Source: an uncultured Fidelibacterota bacterium (GTDB lineage Bacteria; Marinisomatota; Marinisomatia; Marinisomatales; UBA1611). From it: DNA of 14,067 nucleotides. Location of the stretch: positions 1 through 14,067 of the forward strand of contig CAJWHU010000027.1 in assembly GCA_913041325.1 (NCBI GenBank), read 5' to 3'. Position 1 is the stretch's first letter, and the number at the start of each line of letters is the position of its first letter. The position numbers and the translations under genes were made by a program. Of the stretch, positions 8,484 through 14,067 are shown in pieces. The notes beneath the pieces are model-generated. The model worked only from the letters and a program-made list of their open reading frames with translations. It did not search any database and was not told the origin of the DNA.

Positions 8484-9044
8484 ATGATAGGACATCAAAA
8501 AACAAAATATTATTCATTGATAAGTTTAACAACCATTCTGCTGGTTTTGTATCTCTATGATGGCAATCAGATGAGATCCAAAAAACGGTCTCTAAAAAAG
8601 ACAATTGAGAGCATGAATACAAAGCTAAAGTTGGGTGACGAGGTAATTACTGATATAGAAAAAATCAGGGTTGAGTACGATGAAAACAAACAACGATTAA
8701 TTGAAAATAAAATAACTGGTGTTCAACTGATGAAAGAAATTGGTAAAATTAAAAATTTAGCTTCAGATCTAGATATTGAAATGAGCGAGATAGAAATTGA
8801 CCCTGATGATACCTTTCCAAGGTTTATGAAAGATACTTTAATTGAAAACCCAGAAATTAGGAGGCAATCACTAACTTTTTCTCTAAGCGGTAATTTTTTG
8901 GTTGTAGGGAGCTTTATTGAAGAATTAGAGAAGAACAAATCTCCACTTAAAATACATAATTGTTCTATTAGGCTTGACAGCTTAGATCCGCTTGGAGTTA
9001 TTGCGAAGCTTGAATATTTAACATACGCTGGTCAGGATTTATGA
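8484..9044 (+). CDS. pilO: PilO-like (GspM-like) inner-membrane alignment protein
   Basis: 186 residues, near the usual PilO length. One N-terminal membrane span (about 9-27, YYSLISLTTILLVLYLYDG), a charged coiled-coil stalk (about 33-70) and a C-terminal region (about 80-186) with the alternating pattern of the PilO ferredoxin-like fold, including TFSLSGNFLVVGSFIEELE and a final strand KLEYLTY. PilO pairs with PilN in the inner membrane and periplasm and connects the cytoplasmic ring to PilP. The ATG follows the TAG of the giant gene with no gap (8481-8483/8484) and has no clear ribosome site, so translation is probably coupled. It overlaps the next gene by 4 nt (ATGA). Sequence identity with characterised PilO is low; the call depends on size, topology and position between the PilN-like and PilP-like parts. 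Confidence 0.72.
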   Translation: MIGHQKTKYYSLISLTTILLVLYLYDGNQMRSKKRSLKKTIESMNTKLKLGDEVITDIEKIRVEYDENKQRLIENKITGVQLMKEIGKIKNLASDLDIEMSEIEIDPDDTFPRFMKDTLIENPEIRRQSLTFSLSGNFLVVGSFIEELEKNKSPLKIHNCSIRLDSLDPLGVIAKLEYLTYAGQDL

Positions 9045-9454
9045 TAAGAGAAAAAATCATAACAGGACTTTTTTTCACTATTGTTGGTGGACTAGTTATT
9101 GAGGCATTCCCAGAAATAATCCTACAAAGCGTGAAGTCAGAAAGTAGTTTAGATTTTGCTAAAACTCGACCCAGCTTTGATGATAAAGCGAAAGAATTCC
9201 CAAACGAGAGCAATCAAGTCACTGACGTCACTAACTGGGGTAAAGATATATTTCATGATAGAAGCAACGTCTATAATAGCTGGTTCCAGCTAACAGGTAT
9301 AACTCGGTTCGATAATGGTTATAAAGCCATAGTGAATGGGCAGATTGTGCATGAGCTAAGCAAGGTAAGAGGTTTTATTGTAAAAACAATTACAAGTAAC
9401 AAAGTGGTTCTGGCACGAGATCAGTACCGCGTAATCCTTAAACTAGGAAGATAA
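9041..9454 (+). CDS. pilP: PilP/GspC-like periplasmic linker to the secretin
   Basis: 137 residues. An N-terminal hydrophobic segment (about 5-22, KIITGLFFTIVGGLVIEAF) is followed by a polar linker of about 55 residues and a small beta-rich domain (about 82-136) reading FQLTGITRF...AIVNGQIVHELSKVRGFIV, then KVVLARDQYRVILKL. This is the PilP/GspC homology-region pattern of a short beta barrel that binds the secretin N0 domain. PilP is normally a lipoprotein, but no lipobox cysteine is present, so this protein is probably anchored by an uncleaved span as GspC is. The start overlaps the previous stop (ATGA at 9041-9044) and AGGA lies just upstream. The secretin gene follows immediately (TAA 9452-9454, ATG 9455). 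The family call rests on pattern and context. Confidence 0.68.
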   Translation: MIREKIITGLFFTIVGGLVIEAFPEIILQSVKSESSLDFAKTRPSFDDKAKEFPNESNQVTDVTNWGKDIFHDRSNVYNSWFQLTGITRFDNGYKAIVNGQIVHELSKVRGFIVKTITSNKVVLARDQYRVILKLGR

Positions 9455-11143
9455 ATGAAATACTTATTAAAAATTATCAGTAGATACGGAATAAACATCT
9501 TCATTCTACACGGGTTAGTTTATACACAGGCCTACAAGTACGGAGTGTTCACATCCCCCCCCGAACTGGAGAATGTATTTGTTGATGAAAATGAAGAAAC
9601 TTATGCTCTAGTACTAGAATTCAGCGGTGCAAATTTTGATTATGTAACAAACGAATCTTTTGCACCGCCTAGCCTCTCACTCTTTTTCAAAAATGTAATA
9701 TGGGATAAAGGAAATTTTGTAAAAAAATGTAACCAGAAACCTCTGTATCAATATGGCATCAGCATTCCAAGAAACACGAACCAAAAAGAGCAGGTTAAAA
9801 ATTTGAGACTAAAAATGGATTTTACAAGGGTTCCGGAATATAACATAAAGATTGAACCTAGTACTGATAACGCCAGTAAGCACTCGATAAAAATAATATG
9901 GGACAGAGACAATGTAAAAAAGTCAAGGCCAAAATATGCATCCATGACAAAAAGGCTACCCCCATCCAGAGTAAGCTTAAGCTTCCAGGATGCTAAACTA
10001 GTAAATGTCGTTAGAATGCTAGTTTCTCAAGATAATTTGAATCTTATAATGGGTGAGGATGTTTCAGGACGCGTTACCGTAAGTCTTGATGATGTCTCTC
10101 TAGAAACTGCTTTGGATGCAATACTTCATGTCAACAATTACGAATGGTTTATCCAAGACAATATCATCATTGTTCAGCCTATGACAACCAAAAAAGTAAT
10201 GAGTGGTGAACTGTTAACAAGAATGTTCAGATTGAATTATGTCACCGGTACAATTGCGCTTGAGGCTGTGCAAGAGGTCCTATCACCAAGAGGAAAGATT
10301 AAAGCTCTATCATCAACCGCTACAAATAACCTAGAACCTGGTGAAAAAGATATTTTATTAGTTACAGACCTACCCAATAATTTTTCACTAATCGAGGGTG
10401 TCGTTCGGTCACTCGATGTGAAAAGCGATCAAATAAACATTGCAGTAAAATTTGTTGAAACCGCCTTAAAGCACGACGAGATAATTGGAATAGACTGGGA
10501 TTTAAGAGAGCAAATGAGTTTGATAAGAAGCCAAGATGCAGATACGGCAAAAATATTTGATCTAGGATACATCACCATTGGTGATGAAACAATGAACTTT
10601 GCAACACTCAGTAGGCCTGTTGTATCTGCTATATTATCTCTGCTTGCTAATGATGGGAGCACAAAGCTTCTGCAAGAGCCTCAGATCACCACAACCAACA
10701 ATTCTCCTGCAAATATTGTAATAGGTACAACGATCCCAGTCTTAGTCCCTCAGGGTGAGGGCAGTGTCTTTGGAACAAATCCTTACACCTATGAAAATCA
10801 GCAAGTAAACATATCTCTTGACGTCCTACCAAGAGTAAATGAGGATAAAGTTATCAGCATGAAAATAGATGCTATGGTTCAAGATATAATTGGATTTATT
10901 GGTAAAGATCAACGGCCAATGATATCTACAAGAGCGACTAACACAACTGTAAGAGTGAACAATGGAGAAACAATATTGATAGGGGGTTTAATTTTTGATA
11001 CGGCTGATGAGCTAGTATCAAAAGTACCTCTACTCGGAGACATCCCAATAATAAAAAAGTTATTCAATTATAGCAGCAAAGATAAAGAGCAAAGAGAGCT
11101 ACTAATATTTATCACCCCCACAGTTGTATCGAACGATGTTTAA
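9455..11143 (+). CDS. pilQ: PilQ-like secretin (outer-membrane channel)
   Basis: 562 residues. A signal peptide (about 1-26, ending near VYTQA) is followed by a beta-rich AMIN-like N-terminal domain (about 35-150), an STN/N0 domain (about 173-243; VSLSFQDAKLVNVVRML ... DNIIIVQPM), one Secretin_N/N1 domain (about 256-325, with the TDLPNN turn near 304-309) and the secretin barrel domain (about 329-555). The hallmark VPLLGDIPIIKKLF is at 524-537 and LLQEPQITTTNN starts at 405. Secretins form large multimeric gates in the outer membrane for pili, type II secretion or DNA uptake. One AMIN-like and one N1 domain make this compact for PilQ. AMIN-type sequence plus the upstream M-N-O-P order favours PilQ over GspD. 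AGGA at 9445-9448 precedes the start at good spacing, and the start directly abuts the pilP-like stop. Confidence 0.93.
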   Translation: MKYLLKIISRYGINIFILHGLVYTQAYKYGVFTSPPELENVFVDENEETYALVLEFSGANFDYVTNESFAPPSLSLFFKNVIWDKGNFVKKCNQKPLYQYGISIPRNTNQKEQVKNLRLKMDFTRVPEYNIKIEPSTDNASKHSIKIIWDRDNVKKSRPKYASMTKRLPPSRVSLSFQDAKLVNVVRMLVSQDNLNLIMGEDVSGRVTVSLDDVSLETALDAILHVNNYEWFIQDNIIIVQPMTTKKVMSGELLTRMFRLNYVTGTIALEAVQEVLSPRGKIKALSSTATNNLEPGEKDILLVTDLPNNFSLIEGVVRSLDVKSDQINIAVKFVETALKHDEIIGIDWDLREQMSLIRSQDADTAKIFDLGYITIGDETMNFATLSRPVVSAILSLLANDGSTKLLQEPQITTTNNSPANIVIGTTIPVLVPQGEGSVFGTNPYTYENQQVNISLDVLPRVNEDKVISMKIDAMVQDIIGFIGKDQRPMISTRATNTTVRVNNGETILIGGLIFDTADELVSKVPLLGDIPIIKKLFNYSSKDKEQRELLIFITPTVVSNDV

Positions 11144-11156
11144 AAGGCAAGCTAAA

Positions 11157-12335
11157 ATGGAAAAAATATTCACATCAATAAGCAAATACTTGTATATCAC
11201 GGTAGGAATTTTATCATCAATCATTTTCTATACTAAGTACATAGTGAAGTATGGCTTTATTGTTTCTGCATGCTACAGCCAAGGAGATATGTTTATTTTT
11301 GGTAATAATAGACCAGTGGCAGACGCAGGGAAGGATGTAAAGGCTATTTCCAAAGGGTCTATATTTCTAGACGGTTCACGATCCTATGTCGGTGACGGGT
11401 CCAAAATAAAATATAAGTGGATATTCGCCCCTGGACTCGCACTAAAAAATGAAAATGATTTTTCCTCTGAAATTTCTTTTGATACCTACGGGTCTAAATT
11501 TTTAAAAAGTGTTGAAACATATAAACAGGTTCTTGATTTAAAGCTTAATCAGAACGATCCTGGAACAAAACTCGAGGTCGTTCTAAAAATAAAAGACCGT
11601 ATTGGCTTTGAAGATTCCGACACCCTAATCGTGGAGTATTTTGACCCAAAAGCTAAAAAAAAGGAAATTCCTTTTACAGGATCTACAACTAGTGTTAGAT
11701 CTATGATTGATAACGTTGTTATAGAGCAGAATCTTGATCAGAGAATAAGATCTGGTATTTTAGTCCAAGGCATCTCTGATGGCAGGGTTGATAAAATTGA
11801 TTCCCAAATTATCAGCAAGATAATAGAAGACCAGATAAAATCTGTAGGGTTTGATTACGCAACTTATTCAGAGCAAGATGTTAGTAAAAAAAGTAAATCA
11901 GGGCTTTCTAAAAGCAGTTGTAAGACTGATGCCTGTGTATCTAGTAATGCAAAATTAGTTGGGTCGGAATATTTTATTACCTGGAGATTTGCAAATGCGG
12001 TTGATGAATTGCACCTAAAAATTTTCAAAACTCAAGATTTTAATAAACACATAAATGATGCAATCTTGAAAAACCCATTTCGGTTAATGAGTGAATCAGG
12101 GTTGTATGGTATAGACCAATCTTTGAGAACATCTGTGTCGAAATTAATGTCTGCAAACCAATTCAAAAATAGCATTTCAATTGTCGACAGATTGTTTATG
12201 AAAAATGAGCGATATATATCATACAGTAAATATCCAATTTTTTTGGGATTTTCTTTTCTTGTTCTTGATAAGATTTTGACCAAAGAACCTCAAGAATCTA
12301 AGCCACCAGTGCCACCAGGGTTTCCACATGATTAA
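11157..12335 (+). CDS. PKD-like plus CsgG-like envelope protein, possible lipoprotein
   Basis: 392 residues from the ATG at 11157, chosen because AAGG stands about 9 nt upstream and the earlier in-frame TTG (11124) and ATG (11136) lie inside the secretin gene. A long hydrophobic N terminus (about 11-38) ends in V-S-A-C with Cys39, a good lipobox, though the signal would be unusually long and contains two lysines. Next is a PKD/REJ-like domain (about 50-145; RPVADAGKDV, IFLDGSRS, KIKYKW). Residues about 205-310 resemble the CsgG/TolB-like N-terminal fold, with the SSCKTDACVSSNAKLVGSEYF segment matching the 'GCt..eCa..iG..lga.yvi' pattern. A hydrophobic segment (about 362-378) and a proline-rich tail (KPPVPPGFP) close the protein. 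The exact function is unknown. Its place 13 nt after the secretin suggests an accessory such as secretin assembly or peptidoglycan attachment. Domain calls are by pattern only. Confidence 0.75.
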   Translation: MEKIFTSISKYLYITVGILSSIIFYTKYIVKYGFIVSACYSQGDMFIFGNNRPVADAGKDVKAISKGSIFLDGSRSYVGDGSKIKYKWIFAPGLALKNENDFSSEISFDTYGSKFLKSVETYKQVLDLKLNQNDPGTKLEVVLKIKDRIGFEDSDTLIVEYFDPKAKKKEIPFTGSTTSVRSMIDNVVIEQNLDQRIRSGILVQGISDGRVDKIDSQIISKIIEDQIKSVGFDYATYSEQDVSKKSKSGLSKSSCKTDACVSSNAKLVGSEYFITWRFANAVDELHLKIFKTQDFNKHINDAILKNPFRLMSESGLYGIDQSLRTSVSKLMSANQFKNSISIVDRLFMKNERYISYSKYPIFLGFSFLVLDKILTKEPQESKPPVPPGFPHD

Positions 12336-12389
12336 TTATAAAAAATTTAAAATCAGAATCGGTGTTTTAAAACATAATCGGAGAAAAGT
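12336..12389 (+). promoter_or_regulatory. Short gap with a 12-bp palindrome and ribosome site
   Basis: The gap holds a perfect palindrome TGTTTTAAAACA (12363-12374) flanked by two direct copies of AATCGG (12357-12362 and 12376-12381). GGAG (12380-12383) is a good Shine-Dalgarno 6 nt before the ATG at 12390. No convincing -35/-10 pair or terminator is visible, so the repeat-protein gene may be read from the upstream operon. The palindrome could be an operator or chance in AT-rich DNA. Confidence 0.35.
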
Positions 12390-14067
12390 ATGAAGAAATT
12401 CACTTTCATATTATTTTTATTTTCAACTTTTATTCTTTCTCAAAATACATTGTTGAAGAAGCAGAATAGTATTATTCAAGAGAACCATAGTGGTAATTCA
12501 ACTGAGAGAAATATTTTCACTGTACCAAGGCAGATCTCATATCAGGGGCTGATTACTAAACCAGATGGTAGTCCAACTGACAATGGTAGTTATGAGATTT
12601 TTTTCAAGATATACGATTCAGCTGATGGAGGTAATATTTGGTGGTCAGAAAATCAAGAGGTTTCAGTTAACAGTGGAATTATTAGCACAACACTGGGGAA
12701 CGTAAATCCGATCACCAGCATACCTGAGCAAGCATACCTTGAGCTTACTGTTGATGGTTCAGTGCTATCTCCCAGGCAGGTATTGACTTCTGTTTTTTAT
12801 TCCATACTCTCTGACACATCTAGCTATGCTTACAAAGCAGACTATAACAACCTGATAAATAAACCTAATCTTGACATATACGTAATGAAAGATTCATTAG
12901 CGGTACCTGCAGATGATATTACTATCGGTGATAGTGATGTAACCATAATGACATCAAATGGTGACGTAAAAATAACCCCTGCAGTAGGTCAATCTGTTAT
13001 AATTGATAGCACAATCTCAATTGAGGCTAACTTAATTGGTCATGTAAATGACTCTGACCTAATGTTGCTATCGGAGAACAGTCTTGAGATCAGAGGGGAG
13101 CTGTCAGCTGCACTAATTAGTGGCGATGCTGTTTTAGATGAAGATGATATGGCCTCAGATTCTGAAACACATTTAGCTACCCAACAATCGATAAAAGCAT
13201 ACATCGACACAAAGCAGGATGCAGACGAAAGTCTTCAAACAATATCTGCGTTAGAGCAGGTTGATGGTAATTTTATTGTTTCAAATGGATCAGATTGGAC
13301 GGTTGAAAAAGACTCAGTTGCAAGAGCTTCACTTGGTTTGGGTGATATTGCTGTGCAGCAAAAAAATAATATAGATATTGACGGTGGTATAATTGATGGC
13401 ACTGTTATTGGATTAGAAAATCCGCAAAGCGGTACGTTCAGCACTGTTAACGCAGAAAATAGAGCCTACATAGGTGACATGATAATTCAGGATGGTAGTA
13501 TTACTGATGCAAATGGATCTATCTCTTTTGGCACCAACGACCTAACAACTGATGGTAGATTAACCGCTGGAGCGGCTACTTTAGCATCCGGAACAGCCAT
13601 AGGTAACATCACAGTTTCTGATGGCTCTATAACCTCCGGTAGTAATGCTATCTCTTTTGGTGACGAAAACTTGGTAACAACTGGTACATTGAATGCAGGT
13701 GTTGCAGCATTGGCTTCAACCTCTAAAATAGGTGACCTAACTTTATCTAACGGGTCGATAGTTGATGAAAATGAAGCCATATCTTTTGGTAATAACGACT
13801 TATCTACGACTGGCACCCTTTCTGCAGGAGTAGCCACATTTGAATCGGGTACACAGGTTGGGAATGTTGTCATATCCAACGGGTCAATTAATGCTATAAA
13901 TGATAAAATAAATTTTGGTAATGATACGTTAATTACAAATGGGCCGATAATTGCAGGTGCGTCCACTCTGGCATCTGGAACGACTATCAGCAACCTAACA
14001 GTTTCTGATGGATCTATAACCTCCGGTAGTAATGCTATCTCTTTTGGTGGCAACAATCTCTCCACAA
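12390..14067 (+). CDS. Secreted repeat protein, tail-fibre/adhesin-like, 3' end missing
   Basis: ATG at 12390 with GGAG 6 nt upstream opens a frame with no stop through the window end (559 full codons). A classic signal peptide (about 1-17, MKKFTFILFLFSTFILS) is followed by a conserved beta domain (about 46-148) with PRQISYQGLITKPDG, IWWSENQEVSV, LELTVDG and LSPRQVLTSVFYSIL. This is the 'ISYQG' domain found at the N terminus of many secreted proteins in FCB bacteria. Residues about 256-276 (SDSETHLATQQSIKAYIDTK) and the following NGSDWTVEKDSVARASLGLG and IDIDGGIIDGTVIG resemble phage tail-fibre and metagenomic fibre proteins. From residue 361 a 43-residue repeat runs to the window edge. The probable role is a surface or extracellular fibre, perhaps ending in an S74 chaperone domain beyond the window, as many such proteins do. 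The substrate or partner is unknown. It may depend on the adjacent secretin machine, but a Sec signal is all that is seen. Confidence 0.88.
   Translation, partial: MKKFTFILFLFSTFILSQNTLLKKQNSIIQENHSGNSTERNIFTVPRQISYQGLITKPDGSPTDNGSYEIFFKIYDSADGGNIWWSENQEVSVNSGIISTTLGNVNPITSIPEQAYLELTVDGSVLSPRQVLTSVFYSILSDTSSYAYKADYNNLINKPNLDIYVMKDSLAVPADDITIGDSDVTIMTSNGDVKITPAVGQSVIIDSTISIEANLIGHVNDSDLMLLSENSLEIRGELSAALISGDAVLDEDDMASDSETHLATQQSIKAYIDTKQDADESLQTISALEQVDGNFIVSNGSDWTVEKDSVARASLGLGDIAVQQKNNIDIDGGIIDGTVIGLENPQSGTFSTVNAENRAYIGDMIIQDGSITDANGSISFGTNDLTTDGRLTAGAATLASGTAIGNITVSDGSITSGSNAISFGDENLVTTGTLNAGVAALASTSKIGDLTLSNGSIVDENEAISFGNNDLSTTGTLSAGVATFESGTQVGNVVISNGSINAINDKINFGNDTLITNGPIIAGASTLASGTTISNLTVSDGSITSGSNAISFGGNNLST
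13470..14067 (+). repeat. 129-bp (43-aa) tandem repeat, 4 full copies plus a partial fifth
   Basis: Repeat units begin at 13470, 13599, 13728, 13857 and 13986, exactly 129 bp apart, with no indels. The protein consensus per unit is roughly IGNxTxSDGSI, a variable loop, AISFGxNDLxTTGTL, then AGxATLASGT. The alternation of short strands with Gly/Asn/Asp turns suggests a regular beta-solenoid or fibrous trimer. Units 2 and 5 share a stretch of about 48 nt starting at 13614 and 14001 with a single mismatch, while units 3 and 4 differ more. The array continues past the window, so the total copy number is unknown. Confidence 0.93.

Noticed and set aside
11124..11156. Earlier TTG/ATG starts for the PKD-CsgG-like gene
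   Set aside because: They lie within the secretin coding sequence and lack a ribosome site, whereas ATG 11157 has AAGG at a usable distance and directly precedes the hydrophobic segment.
13487..14065. Minus-strand open frame of about 190 codons with repeating Pro-rich units
   Set aside because: It is the antisense shadow of the 129-bp repeat array. Its periodicity is inherited from the + strand gene, which has a signal peptide, ribosome site and recognisable domains.
13470..14067. CRISPR array
   Set aside because: The 129-bp units are coding, in frame and divergent, with no short identical repeats separated by unique spacers.

Overview
The window is AT-rich bacterial DNA (about one third G+C by eye in genes, far lower in the main intergenic gap). 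All supported genes lie on the + strand. The organism is probably a didermic (outer-membrane) bacterium, because a secretin and its inner-membrane alignment complex are encoded. The low G+C, the 'ISYQGL...LSPRQ.LTS..Y' N-terminal domain of the last gene and the CsgG-like protein with a proline-rich tail recall the FCB group (Bacteroidota, Marinimicrobia/SAR406 and relatives). The taxon is an inference and was not tested.

Layout. (1) Bases 1-1679: the 3' part of an ABC-F type ATPase gene whose 5' end lies outside the window. (2) Bases 1680-2092: a very AT-rich gap with seven exact TTGTAA/TTACAA hexamers, several arranged as inverted repeats, and a candidate promoter. (3) Bases 2093-2200: a 35-codon leader ORF with a strong Shine-Dalgarno sequence, overlapping the next start. 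(4) Bases 2187-12335: a tightly packed five-gene cluster with 0-4 nt gaps or overlaps over its first four genes. It encodes a 2098-residue protein that joins a winged-helix domain, an Arg-Arg repeat, a PilM-like actin fold, about 1300 residues of coiled coil, one membrane span and a PilN-like periplasmic domain; then PilO-like, PilP/GspC-like and PilQ-like secretin proteins; then a PKD plus CsgG-like envelope protein. (5) Bases 12390-14067: the 5' part of a large secreted, tail-fibre/adhesin-like gene with perfect 129-bp periodicity, running off the window.

How the genes fit together. PilM-N-O-P-Q is the order of the type IV pilus alignment complex, which links the cytoplasmic motor to the outer-membrane secretin. 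Here PilM and PilN are a single chain, as in GspL of type II secretion, but with a giant coiled coil inserted between the actin-like domain and the membrane span, and a DNA-binding-like domain at the N terminus. The PKD/CsgG protein is a candidate accessory factor of the secretin. The downstream repeat protein is a possible surface substrate, although it may simply be a neighbour. No motor ATPase, prepilin, platform protein or prepilin peptidase is present, so they would have to be elsewhere in the genome. The most unusual item is the giant PilM-coil-PilN fusion.
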